A program made the translations under genes and the position numbers. 64,000 nt of DNA from NCBI RefSeq assembly GCF_024808255.1, contig NZ_JANTYS010000011.1, forward strand, positions 1-64,000. The letters run 5' to 3'. This document shows, in pieces, positions 26,275-34,837 of the stretch. The notes beneath the pieces were generated by a model that was given only the letters and a program-made list of their open reading frames with translations, had not been told where the DNA came from and ran no database searches. This DNA comes from Mucilaginibacter dorajii (lineage in GTDB: Bacteria > Bacteroidota > Bacteroidia > Sphingobacteriales > Sphingobacteriaceae). The stretch's first letter is position 1. Each line of letters begins with the position of its first letter.

Positions 26275-28047
26275 ATGATACAGGCCGACAAAACCTTGTT
26301 TACTATGACAAATTTTCATAAACAACAAAAAAATAATTTTACAATGTTACCTAAAACCCCTACGGGCATAACGGGATTAGATGAAATAACAGGCGGCGGT
26401 TTACCTAAAGGCAGGCCATCATTAATTTGCGGTGAAGCTGGTTGTGGCAAAACGCTGATGTCGCTTGAGTTTATAATTCGCGGTGCTATGGAATTTCATG
26501 AGCCTGGTGTTTTTATGGCTTTTGAAGAAAAAGCAGAAGAGCTTACCCAAAACGTTGCTTCACTGGGTTTTGATTTAAATAAACTGCAACAGGAAAAGCT
26601 GGTAAAAATTGACCACGTACATATTGACCGCAGTGAAATTGAAGAGACGGGTGAATATGACCTGGAAGGCTTGTTTATACGCCTGGGGTACGCTATAGAT
26701 AGCATTGGTGCTAAACGTGTGGTACTTGACACCCTCGAAAACCTGTTTTCGGGCTTATCAGATACTGCCATTTTACGTGCCGAGTTGCGAAGGCTATTTA
26801 ATTTTCTGAAAGAAAAAGGAGTTACCGCCATTATCACCGGTGAAAAAGGGGACGGAAGTTCTTTAACCCGACAAGGATTGGAAGAATACGTATCTGATTG
26901 TGTGATATTGCTTGATCATAGGGTGATCAATCAGATTTCTACCCGAAGATTGCGTGTAGTAAAATACCGCGGCTCGCAGCATGGCACCAATGAATATCCC
27001 TTTTTGATTGATGAAGAAGGCATCTCTGTATTGCCGGTTACCTCTTTAAAATTAGAAAAAGAGGTATCATCAGAAAGAGTATCATCGGGTATTGCCGCGT
27101 TGGATGACATGTTAGGTGGCAAGGGCTTCTTTAAAGGCAGCAGCGTACTTGTATCGGGTACGGCTGGTACAGGTAAAACCAGTATCGCGGCTTATTTTGC
27201 CAATGAAACCTGTAGCCAGGGTAAAAAGTGCCTGTATTTCGCTTTTGAAGAGTCGCCAAAGCAAATCGTTCGTAACATGAAATCCATTAATGTCGATCTG
27301 CAAAAGCACATTGACAAAGGTTCATTGCAATTTTTCGCCTCGCGGCCCACGCTTTATGGTTTAGAAATGCACCTGGTTGCCATGTACAAAATGATCCATA
27401 AATTTAAGCCAGACGCAGTGGTGCTTGACCCAATAACCAATTTGATTACAGTTGGATCGGTAAGCGAGGTAAAATCGATGCTGGTTAGGCTTATTGATTT
27501 TTTACAGGAGATGCAGATCACGGTAATGTTTACCGCATTATCGCTCAATACTATTGTAAGCGAGCAGACGGACGAAGGTGTATCATCCCTGGTAGATGCC
27601 TGGCTGCTTGTACGCGATATTGAATATAACGGCGAGCGCAATCGTGGCATGTACATCATGAAATCGCGGGGGATGAAGCACTCTAACCAGGTACGTGAAT
27701 TTATTATCACCGATAAAGGACTTGATTTGGTTGAGGTTTATCTTGGCCCGGAAGGCGTACTGACCGGTTCGGCACGTGAAGCACAAAAATTACGGGAAAA
27801 AACGGGCGTTGCCTTACGGGATTTTGCAGTATCACGCAAAGACAAGGAGATCATGCGCAAACGTAAAATGCTGGAATCAAAAATATCAACCTTGCAGGCT
27901 GAATTTGAATCGACAGAAGAAGAACTCAATAAGATTTACTTTGAAGAACAACTGAAAGAGGAGATCATTGAAAAAAACAGAGCTGAAATGACCAATTTGA
28001 GAAAAGGAGCCATTGATGCCGAGAACCAGATAAGGAGCAAAAAATAA
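26275..28047 (+). CDS. kaiC: KaiC-like double-domain circadian clock ATPase/kinase
   Basis: The 590-residue protein has two RecA-like KaiC domains. CI (about 27-255) has Walker A GEAGCGKT (53-60) and the catalytic Glu pair in FEEKAEEL (Glu84-Glu85). CII (about 270-490) has GTAGTGKT (295-302) and FEES (Glu325-Glu326). The CII phosphosite region reads DEGVSSLVDA, giving Ser437-Ser438 in place of the cyanobacterial Ser431-Thr432. After GPEGVLTGSAREAQ an extra tail of about 95 residues (495-590) is strongly coiled-coil. Tail and Ser-Ser pair resemble the KaiC of Rhodobacter. The family ATG may instead be 26344 (MLPKTPTG), which would remove 23 residues. Its stop overlaps kaiB by one base (TAATG). 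Confidence 0.95.
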   Translation: MIQADKTLFTMTNFHKQQKNNFTMLPKTPTGITGLDEITGGGLPKGRPSLICGEAGCGKTLMSLEFIIRGAMEFHEPGVFMAFEEKAEELTQNVASLGFDLNKLQQEKLVKIDHVHIDRSEIEETGEYDLEGLFIRLGYAIDSIGAKRVVLDTLENLFSGLSDTAILRAELRRLFNFLKEKGVTAIITGEKGDGSSLTRQGLEEYVSDCVILLDHRVINQISTRRLRVVKYRGSQHGTNEYPFLIDEEGISVLPVTSLKLEKEVSSERVSSGIAALDDMLGGKGFFKGSSVLVSGTAGTGKTSIAAYFANETCSQGKKCLYFAFEESPKQIVRNMKSINVDLQKHIDKGSLQFFASRPTLYGLEMHLVAMYKMIHKFKPDAVVLDPITNLITVGSVSEVKSMLVRLIDFLQEMQITVMFTALSLNTIVSEQTDEGVSSLVDAWLLVRDIEYNGERNRGMYIMKSRGMKHSNQVREFIITDKGLDLVEVYLGPEGVLTGSAREAQKLREKTGVALRDFAVSRKDKEIMRKRKMLESKISTLQAEFESTEEELNKIYFEEQLKEEIIEKNRAEMTNLRKGAIDAENQIRSKK

Positions 28048-28334
28048 TGGAAGAGGAAGCGATAAATTACGAGTTGAGATTATATGTAGCGGGCAAGACA
28101 GCTAAGTCTGTCGCGGCGCTGGCTAATCTTAAAAAATATTGTGAAGAACACTTAAAGGGGCAATACGTTATAGAGGTGATTGATTTGCTGGTACAGCCCC
28201 AGCTTGCCGAGGGCGACCAGATATTTGCCATCCCAACGTTGGTGCGCAAAGTGCCTGAACCGATACGTAAAATAATAGGAGATCTGTCAAACGAAGAGAA
28301 GGTTTTGGTAGGTTTAAACATAAGGCCGCGTTAA
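28047..28334 (+). CDS. kaiB: KaiB clock protein, first copy
   Basis: The 95-residue protein is a full KaiB: LRLYVAGKTAKSVAALANLK at the start, the VIDLLVQPQLAE segment, the cis-Pro AIPTL, and the diagnostic end RKIIGDLSNEEKVLVGLNI. In cyanobacteria KaiB changes fold to bind the KaiC CI ring. In the last motif the Asp of cyanobacterial GLDL is Asn. It begins at the overlapping TAATG of kaiC, so it is translated in step with it. Confidence 0.95.
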   Translation: MEEEAINYELRLYVAGKTAKSVAALANLKKYCEEHLKGQYVIEVIDLLVQPQLAEGDQIFAIPTLVRKVPEPIRKIIGDLSNEEKVLVGLNIRPR

Positions 28335-28344
28335 TACAATATAA

Positions 28345-28680
28345 ATGTCAGAACAAGAACAATTGCCGTTATCTGCTGATAACCTGAATTATGACCATGA
28401 TGATCATGTTTTCCGGTTGCGCTTGTTTGTAACAGGGGCTTCGCCAAACTCGTCGCGGGCGATAAGCAATTTGAAGGATATTTGCGAAACCTATTTAAAA
28501 GGGAATTACGAATTAGAGATCATTGATGTTTATCAACAACCGTTGATAGCCGAGAGTGAGCAAATTATAGCCTTGCCTTTATTGATAAAGAAGGCACCCG
28601 GAGTTGAGAGGCGCCTGATAGGCGATATGAGTAATAAAACAAAAGTTTTGCGCGGATTGGGTTTACCGGTTGAAAATTAA
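28345..28680 (+). CDS. KaiB-like protein, second divergent copy
   Basis: This 111-residue paralogue keeps the KaiB layout (LRLFVTGASPNSSRAISNLK, IIDVYQQPLIAE, LPLLIKK, RRLIGDMSNKTKVLRGLGL) but is less conserved than the first copy. It has an extra acidic N-terminus of about 20 residues, and the GLDL Asp is replaced by Gly. It could be a second partner with a different affinity or fold-switch rate, or a SasA-like adaptor for the kinase that follows. It lies 10 bases after kaiB and 2 bases before the kinase gene. Confidence 0.92.
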   Translation: MSEQEQLPLSADNLNYDHDDHVFRLRLFVTGASPNSSRAISNLKDICETYLKGNYELEIIDVYQQPLIAESEQIIALPLLIKKAPGVERRLIGDMSNKTKVLRGLGLPVEN

Positions 28681-28682
28681 AA

Positions 28683-30353
28683 ATGGATACTGCCAGATTA
28701 ACATATGAAGAGCTTTTAGCTCAGCATCGCGAGCTCCGTTTTCAGTTGGAGGAAGCAAACGATACTATTGATGCTATCCGCAATGGGCAGGTAGACGCAC
28801 TTATTGTTAAGGGCGATGAAGGGCATCAACTGTACACCCTTAAAACAGCCGACCAAACGTACCGCGTTTTTATTGAAAAAATGAACGAAGGGGCGGTTAC
28901 GCTCAATCGCGGAGGGATGATCCTTTACAGCAATTCGCGTTTTGCAACAATGATGGGCCTGCCGCTTGAAAAAGTAATCGGTTTAACTTTTGAAACCTTC
29001 GTACCCGAGCTATCTGCAGAAAAATTCCAGGAAGTTATCAATAATGGCTGGGAGGAAGATTGCAAGGGTGAGATTCTGTTAATTAATAAAAACGGATTGT
29101 TTTTACCATGTTTATTATCGTGTACCACCCTTGATCTTGACGAAGGATTGTCGCTCAGTTTGATCCTTACCGATCTCACCACACAAAAAGAAGCTGAGTG
29201 GGAGTTAAAAGTTAAAAACGACGAACTAATAGCCGCCCATGCCGAAACTGAAAAGTTAAACAATCAACTGGAAGATACTGTAAGAGAGCGAACTAAAGAT
29301 CTTTTGATAAGTAGGGAGCACTTTAAATTACTGGCCAACAATATCCCTCAAATGGCATGGACAAACCTGCCGGATGGCGAAATTGATTTTTATAATCAAC
29401 AATGGTACCATTACACCGGCTTGCGTTTTGGCGATAGAGCAGGATGGGGGTGGCAGCGTGTTGTTCATCCCGATGACCTGCAATCCACATTAAAAAAATA
29501 TGAATATTCTTTAAAAACCGGACAGACCTTTGAGATAGAGAACCGTTATCGTTGCTGGGATGGCGTTTACCGCTGGCATCTGAACAGGGCGGTGCCTTTA
29601 AAGGACGACCAGGGCGCGATTATTTTTTGGGTTGGCACGGCAACCGATATTGAGGATCAAAAAAGAGAAATGGAGCGTAAGGATGAATTTATTGGTGTAG
29701 CCAGTCATGAACTTAAAACACCGCTAACCAGTCTTAAGGGTTATATACAGCTCATTGGAGCCTATAAAAAAGAGCCTGTACCGGCAATTGTAAATCAGTA
29801 TGTTGGGAAAGCCAGTGTGGCACTCAACAAATTGCAGCGATTGGTAGATGACCTGCTTGATGTAAGTAAGATTCACGCAGGCAGGCTGGAGTATGCTTTA
29901 ACCGAAGTTGACCTTACCGGGCTTGTGGCCATTGCCGTCGAAAACTCAAGACATATTTATCCCTCATACGAGTTTGATAATCAAACAAATGAACATTATC
30001 ATTTAAATGTTATTTGTAATGCGGAGCGACTGGAGCAGGTGATCATGAACTTTATCAATAACGCGGTAAAATACTCGCAGGTAAATAAAGAGATCATTGT
30101 TAAGGCCGAGATGCGCAACGAGTTGGTGCGTGTATCTGTTACCGATTTTGGCATCGGGTTATCACCAGAGCAAAAAGAAAAGATTTTTGAGCGTTTTTAC
30201 AGGGTTGAAGATCAGAAATTTATGACCAGCGGTTTGGGTATGGGACTTTATATTAGTACCGAGATCATCAATAACCACAAAGGTAAAATAGGGGTTGAAA
30301 GCGAACTGGGTAAAGGATCTACCTTTTACTTTGAATTGCCGTTATTATTTTAA
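28683..30353 (+). CDS. PAS sensor histidine kinase of the kai operon
   Basis: The 556-residue soluble kinase has an N-terminal helical stretch (about 1-45), a PAS domain (about 60-165), a coiled coil (about 165-205), a second PAS/PAC domain (about 205-325), HisKA with His342 in VASHELKTPLTSLKGY, and HATPase (NFINNAVKYS, DFGIGLSP, GLGMGLYIS). It starts 2 bases after the second kaiB, so it is almost certainly part of the Kai output or input path. It has no KaiB-like thioredoxin domain such as SasA carries, so contact with KaiC could go through the separate KaiB-like protein. No receiver gene follows in this operon. Confidence 0.95.
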   Translation: MDTARLTYEELLAQHRELRFQLEEANDTIDAIRNGQVDALIVKGDEGHQLYTLKTADQTYRVFIEKMNEGAVTLNRGGMILYSNSRFATMMGLPLEKVIGLTFETFVPELSAEKFQEVINNGWEEDCKGEILLINKNGLFLPCLLSCTTLDLDEGLSLSLILTDLTTQKEAEWELKVKNDELIAAHAETEKLNNQLEDTVRERTKDLLISREHFKLLANNIPQMAWTNLPDGEIDFYNQQWYHYTGLRFGDRAGWGWQRVVHPDDLQSTLKKYEYSLKTGQTFEIENRYRCWDGVYRWHLNRAVPLKDDQGAIIFWVGTATDIEDQKREMERKDEFIGVASHELKTPLTSLKGYIQLIGAYKKEPVPAIVNQYVGKASVALNKLQRLVDDLLDVSKIHAGRLEYALTEVDLTGLVAIAVENSRHIYPSYEFDNQTNEHYHLNVICNAERLEQVIMNFINNAVKYSQVNKEIIVKAEMRNELVRVSVTDFGIGLSPEQKEKIFERFYRVEDQKFMTSGLGMGLYISTEIINNHKGKIGVESELGKGSTFYFELPLLF

Positions 30354-30371
30354 GCGGTATAATGTTTACGG

Positions 30372-30495
30372 GGGCGAACGCATCTAAATAGTAGTGTTAA
30401 CCTTGTTAAAATATAAAATGTTCATTATCAGCTATTTGTAAAGTATATATCTGAAATGTGTTAAGTTATGTTAACCCAATTAGATGCGTTTGCCC
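30372..30495. repeat. MITE-like element with 16-bp terminal inverted repeats
   Basis: The 221-base gap after the kai operon contains GGGCGAACGCATCTAA (30372-30387) and its near-perfect inverse TTAGATGCGTTTGCCC (30480-30495, one mismatch), with subterminal GTTAAC repeats inside. The 124-base element has no coding capacity. This is the shape of a miniature transposable element or of a large imperfect hairpin terminator. No target duplication was seen. Confidence 0.5.
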
Positions 30496-30574
30496 TGATA
30501 ATCTTTACTCAAAAATTGCAGGAGCATTAAATACTTCTGATATTGGCATACATCATTCTGTAAACCTTTAAAAC

Positions 30575-31351
30575 ATGCCAACTACCCAGAACGGAAATGT
30601 ATCTGTTGTTGTAAGCTTCAATGGTGTAGCAACCATCAGCTTTTATCATCCTGCGCAAAATTCGCTCCCTGCCAATTTATTGCAACAGCTTACCCAAAGT
30701 ATAGATGAGGTGGGAGCCAGGGCTGATGTGCGCGTAATCATCTTAAAAAGCGATGGCGACCGCACTTTTTGTGCCGGTGCCAGCTTTGATGAATTATTGC
30801 AGATTAAAGATAAAGAAACAGGTGCCCGCTTCTTTTCGGGCTTTGCAAGCGTGATCAACGCCTGCCGGAAATCGTCTAAAATAATTATCGCACGTGTACA
30901 GGGCAAAGCAGTGGGCGGTGGTGTGGGTTTGGCCAGCGCTGCCGATTATTGTTTGGCTACGCAGTTTGCAGCCGTTAAATTAAGTGAACTGGCCATAGGA
31001 ATAGGGCCGTTTGTAATATCGCCGGCTGTAACCCGTAAAATTGGCCTGTCTGCCTTTTCTCAATTAACTATACGGGCTGCAGATTTCCAAACCGCGCAAT
31101 GGGCCAGGGACAACGGCTTATACAATGAGGTTTATGATGATATTGCCGCCCTTGATTTGGCCCTTGATGAGCTTTCTGAACGGTTGGCGTCTTATCACCC
31201 CAATGCCTTAACAGGGCTCAAACAAATACTTTGGGAAGGAACAGAAAACTGGGATGAGCTATTGAAACAGCGGGCGGCGACAAGCGGTGAGTTGGTGCTA
31301 TCTGAATTTACCCAAAAAGCGTTGCACCAATTTTTAGGCGGCAAAAGATAG
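30575..31351 (+). CDS. Enoyl-CoA hydratase/isomerase family protein
   Basis: The 258-residue crotonase-fold protein has the oxyanion-hole segments FCAGASFDEL and VQGKAVGGGVGLASAADYCLAT. In the second segment the usual catalytic Glu position carries LSELAIGIGPFVISPAV, with a Glu in SELAIG. It could be a hydratase or isomerase in fatty acid, amino acid or phenylacetate breakdown, like PaaG or methylglutaconyl-CoA hydratase. Substrate is unresolved. Confidence 0.85.
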   Translation: MPTTQNGNVSVVVSFNGVATISFYHPAQNSLPANLLQQLTQSIDEVGARADVRVIILKSDGDRTFCAGASFDELLQIKDKETGARFFSGFASVINACRKSSKIIIARVQGKAVGGGVGLASAADYCLATQFAAVKLSELAIGIGPFVISPAVTRKIGLSAFSQLTIRAADFQTAQWARDNGLYNEVYDDIAALDLALDELSERLASYHPNALTGLKQILWEGTENWDELLKQRAATSGELVLSEFTQKALHQFLGGKR

Positions 31352-31369
31352 ATCATCAAAATAAAACAT

Positions 31370-31406
31370 AAAAAAGCCCATCTTACTATAAAGATGGGCT
31401 TTTTTA
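31370..31406. terminator. Bidirectional intrinsic terminator
   Basis: AAAAAAGCCCATCTT and AAGATGGGCTTTTTT form a perfect stem with A- and T-runs on both sides, exactly between the convergent enoyl-CoA hydratase (plus) and Tyr-rich protein (minus) genes. Confidence 0.9.
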
Positions 31407-31685
31407 TTACCAACGGCGATAATGCCTGTAAGCTGGATAATACGGCCTGTGATGATATGGGCGATAGTAATTCCGGGCAACATAATAACGTGGTTCTCCG
31501 TAATAAACCGGGCGGGCATAATAAGTTTCGCGGGGATAATAACCGGGATAGTAGTTATCAACAATTACATGGCGGTGCGGGTAATGATAACCAAAAGACG
31601 CGCCGATTGAAATACTTTGAGCTTTAACCAACTGAAATGAAAACAATAGTAAAAACGCTATAACTGAAATTTTTAGGAGTTTCAT
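31407..31685 (-). CDS. Small secreted tyrosine/arginine/histidine-rich protein
   Basis: The 92-residue product has a clean Sec signal (cleaved after VKAQ near residue 23). The mature part of about 70 residues is almost all Tyr, Arg, His and Pro (for example YYPGYYPRETYYARPVYYG). The mature protein should be very basic and unstructured in the periplasm or outside. The open frames on the opposite strand are shadows of this composition. Function is unknown; metal binding or surface adhesion are guesses. It has a bidirectional terminator directly after its stop codon. Confidence 0.8.
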   Translation of the reverse strand: MKLLKISVIAFLLLFSFQLVKAQSISIGASFGYHYPHRHVIVDNYYPGYYPRETYYARPVYYGEPRYYVARNYYRPYHHRPYYPAYRHYRRW

Positions 31686-31775
31686 CGCTTGAAAAATTAA
31701 GTTAATAATTTTGTTTATTACAACTATTGACGGCGAAATAAACCTTAGGTTTAAACCTTTTTTATAAATTTAAAC

Positions 31776-33458
31776 ATGTATTATTTTTTATTCACGCTGA
31801 TAGTTTTAGCCATTGTGCTAACCATTTCATACATAGTATCATACTTTGGAAAATTGCGTGCCAGGGAAAGAAACCTGGATAAAATAAAAAACAAATGGGC
31901 CAAACCGGTAAGCTCAAAGCGTAATTTCGACCTGATAAAAATTTATCTTGATGCAGATTACAGTCCTCAAAAGCTTTCTGATATAACAGCAAAAGACCTC
32001 GACCTGAATAGCGTTTTCAACTACATTGACAGGACTAATTCAAAACCCGGAAAACAATACCTGTACAAAAAACTACACCTGCCACAAACATCGCCTGATA
32101 CACTGCTACAGCTTGATGAACGGATAGGTATAGTTAACGCAGATACGCCAAACCGCGAATTGATAGAGCTTGAACTTTCAAAGCTTAACCATACTAATGC
32201 TTATCAAATTCCAAACCTGTTTTTAAAGGTCCATGAGCCACTTTTTGCACCGGTAATGGATATTTATATCAAGATTGTTCCTTATTTGATCTTAGCCGCG
32301 GTTGTTTCGCTCCTTATTATACCCAACACAATAAGCCTGGTTGTTTTGGCGGTTCTATTTGGATACAATGTGATCTTTCATTTTGCCAGCAAGAAAAAAA
32401 CTACGGGTTATTCAGCCTCGTTACCCCAGTTATTAATTATGCATAAGGTGGCCGTATGGCTGGTAAAAAACGCTAAAACCGGTAATACAGATGATATTAA
32501 AAAAAGCCTGGTCAATTTAGTAGGCCTCAAAAGATCATTAAGCGTAGTGAATTTTGAAAGCGAACTGGTTATTGATTCCGGTTCGCCAGGTTACGCGGTT
32601 TTTCAGTTGATAAAAACGCTTTTTTTGCTTGAACCACATATTTATACCAATTCGATTAAGCACATTGGCCGGTATAGAGACGACATTGAAAAGGTATATA
32701 ATTTTGTAGCCGAAATTGATGTGTTGATAGCTATACAATCGGTAAGAGAAGGCCTGCCATTTTATAACAAGCCCGGGTTTATTGATCAGAATGCGAAAAT
32801 GGAGATCACTGACCTTTTCCATCCATTGATAGAAAGGTGTGTGCCTAATTCACTTTACACAAGGGCCGATAGGGGGGCTTTAATCACCGGCTCAAACATG
32901 TCGGGCAAAACAACATTTATAAAGGCTATAGCTATTAATACCTTGCTTGCTCAAACACTTTTTACCAGTTGTGCCAAGGCTTACAAAGCACCATTTCTTA
33001 AAATTCAAACCAGCATTAAGATAACTGATAGTATTGAGGAGCAGCAAAGTTTTTTCCAGGCCCAGGCATCAGCAATATTGAACATTGTTGAAGGCAGCAG
33101 CAGCGCCGAAGAAATAAAAAGCCTGGTAATTATAGATGAAATATTTAGGGGAACCAACACCATCGAGCGCATAGCGGCCGCTAAATCGGTATTATCATAC
33201 ATAACAGCCAACGATAACTTTGTATTTGTATCAACCCATGATCTGGAGTTGGCGGAGTTGTTGGATGAAGATTTTGCTATCTACTCGTTTGAAGATTCCA
33301 AATCGGGCCGAACATTGGTATTTGATTACAAGTTGAAAGAAGGCCTTTTAAAAAGTAAAAACGGCATTGCCATACTGGCTTCGATGGGATATCCCGAATC
33401 GGTTATTGAAGATGCCCATATTGTAAGCGAACGAATGATGTTGAAGTATATGGAATAA
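31776..33458 (+). CDS. Membrane-bound MutS-family ATPase
   Basis: The 560-residue protein has one N-terminal membrane helix (YYFLFTLIVLAIVLTISYIV) and a helical hairpin near residues 165-205 (YLILAAVVSLLIIP ... VVLAVLFGYNVIFHF). A MutS core and domain V ATPase follow, with Walker A GSNMSGKT (372-379), Walker B LVIIDEIFRGTN and STHDLELAELL. The mismatch-recognition domain I is missing. This is not mismatch repair MutS; similar membrane MutS-like proteins occur in Bacteroidota with unknown function. It ends 3 bases from the convergent cbpM gene. Confidence 0.88.
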   Translation: MYYFLFTLIVLAIVLTISYIVSYFGKLRARERNLDKIKNKWAKPVSSKRNFDLIKIYLDADYSPQKLSDITAKDLDLNSVFNYIDRTNSKPGKQYLYKKLHLPQTSPDTLLQLDERIGIVNADTPNRELIELELSKLNHTNAYQIPNLFLKVHEPLFAPVMDIYIKIVPYLILAAVVSLLIIPNTISLVVLAVLFGYNVIFHFASKKKTTGYSASLPQLLIMHKVAVWLVKNAKTGNTDDIKKSLVNLVGLKRSLSVVNFESELVIDSGSPGYAVFQLIKTLFLLEPHIYTNSIKHIGRYRDDIEKVYNFVAEIDVLIAIQSVREGLPFYNKPGFIDQNAKMEITDLFHPLIERCVPNSLYTRADRGALITGSNMSGKTTFIKAIAINTLLAQTLFTSCAKAYKAPFLKIQTSIKITDSIEEQQSFFQAQASAILNIVEGSSSAEEIKSLVIIDEIFRGTNTIERIAAAKSVLSYITANDNFVFVSTHDLELAELLDEDFAIYSFEDSKSGRTLVFDYKLKEGLLKSKNGIAILASMGYPESVIEDAHIVSERMMLKYME

Positions 33459-33461
33459 CTG

Positions 33462-33755
33462 CTATTCCTCCTCGTATATCCTCAATCTGTTATGCATGCC
33501 AATTAGCTTTTGTTGCATTTGCTCCATGCGGTCAAGCAGGTGTGTGATGGCTTCAATACCGGCAACGTTAATATCAAGCTGATGCAAACTAATCATCTTC
33601 TCCAATTTCTGTAGTTCTGTTTCGGGGATGAAAGTATCATTGCTCTTTATCATAACACTCACTAAACCTGCCTGTTGTAACGAATTGATAAACGTATTAT
33701 CTACATTGTGGTAAACGCAAAATTCACGCACAGTTATCAAATGTTCTGTTTTCAT
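33462..33755 (-). CDS. cbpM: Chaperone modulator CbpM-like, MerR-type HTH
   Basis: The 97-residue protein begins LITVREFCVYHNVDNTFINSLQQAGLV, a MerR-like helix-turn-helix used for protein contact in CbpM, and ends in a coiled region (HLLDRMEQMQQKLIGMHNRL). CbpM inhibits the J-domain protein CbpA. It lies 6 bases after the cbpA-like gene on the same strand, the usual arrangement. Confidence 0.9.
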   Translation of the reverse strand: MKTEHLITVREFCVYHNVDNTFINSLQQAGLVSVMIKSNDTFIPETELQKLEKMISLHQLDINVAGIEAITHLLDRMEQMQQKLIGMHNRLRIYEEE

Positions 33756-33761
33756 AATTGA

Positions 33762-34667
33762 TCAGGATTTTGACAGTTCTTCAAACAATTGCTTTTGCTT
33801 ATCGGTAAGGTTAACAGGTATTTGAATATCGTAGGTAATAAAAAGATCACCAGATTCATTTTCCTTTTTGTACACTGGCATGCCTTTTCCTTTTAGCTTC
33901 ACCTTGGTGCCATTTTGAGTTTCGGGCTTTACTTTAACCTTTACTTTGCCGGTAGGGGTTTCTACCATGAGCTCGCCACCAAGCACCGCCGTATACAAAT
34001 CAAGTTTTATGGTATTGTATAAATTTGCGCCATCACGTTTAAAACGGGCATCGGCAGGAATATTAAATTTGATAAATAAGTCGCCGGCCGGGCCACCGTT
34101 TGTACCCGCGCCACCGTGCCCCGCAATTTTTATGGTTTGACCATTCTCAATCCCGGCCGGTATTGTAATCCGGATATTTTTACCATTAACTGTTAGCGTT
34201 TGCTTATGGGTTTGTAAAGTATCCTGTAAATTGAGCTGAAACTCGGCATTCAGATCCTGGCCGCGATAACCGGTGCGCCTGCCACCACCAGCACTACCTG
34301 CACCACCAAACATAGATTGAAAAAAGTCGGAAAAGTCTTCGCCGCCACCAAAACCTCCGCCAAAGCCTTCAAATCCGCCAGGCCCGCCATTATTGTTTTG
34401 CCGGCTTTGTTGTTGCCTGCTTTGCTGTTCGTAAGCTTCGCCATGTTGCCAGTTCTCGCCGTATTTATCGTACTTTTTACGTTTTTCGGGATCGCTTAAA
34501 ACCTCATTGGCTTCGTTTATTTCCTGGAACTTTTTATTTGCTTCGGTATTGTTAGGATTAAGGTCGGGGTGATATTTACGGGCCTGTTTACGATAAGCGT
34601 TTTTAATGTCTTTATCGGTAGCTGCTTTATCTATACCCAGTATTTTATAATAGTCAATAAAGGCCAT
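33762..34667 (-). CDS. cbpA: CbpA-like DnaJ co-chaperone
   Basis: The 301-residue protein has an N-terminal J domain (residues 1-70, with the HPD motif in YHPDLNP), a Gly/Phe/Gln-rich linker (about 75-130, including NNGGPGGFEGFGGGFGGG) and a DnaJ C-terminal substrate-binding region. It lacks the Cys-rich zinc finger, which marks it as CbpA rather than DnaJ. It would stimulate DnaK and hand over unfolded substrates. The cbpM gene follows in the same operon. Confidence 0.93.
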   Translation of the reverse strand: MAFIDYYKILGIDKAATDKDIKNAYRKQARKYHPDLNPNNTEANKKFQEINEANEVLSDPEKRKKYDKYGENWQHGEAYEQQSRQQQSRQNNNGGPGGFEGFGGGFGGGEDFSDFFQSMFGGAGSAGGGRRTGYRGQDLNAEFQLNLQDTLQTHKQTLTVNGKNIRITIPAGIENGQTIKIAGHGGAGTNGGPAGDLFIKFNIPADARFKRDGANLYNTIKLDLYTAVLGGELMVETPTGKVKVKVKPETQNGTKVKLKGKGMPVYKKENESGDLFITYDIQIPVNLTDKQKQLFEELSKS

Positions 34668-34837
34668 GGAGAATGTATGTGTAGCTGATATAATAACCCC
34701 ATAAAGATAGCATGGTTTTAAAAAATTATGGCAATACCGTTGTAATTAAAAGATTGTGCTGGTATTTCTAAGTTTTGATACTTGAACAAAGGCAATATTT
34801 AGTGAGACTATAGGTATTTAAGATGTAAATTAGCCGG

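Noticed and set aside
31394..31627. 77-codon plus-strand frame
   Set aside because: Shadow of the Tyr-rich secreted protein gene on the minus strand, which has a true signal peptide.
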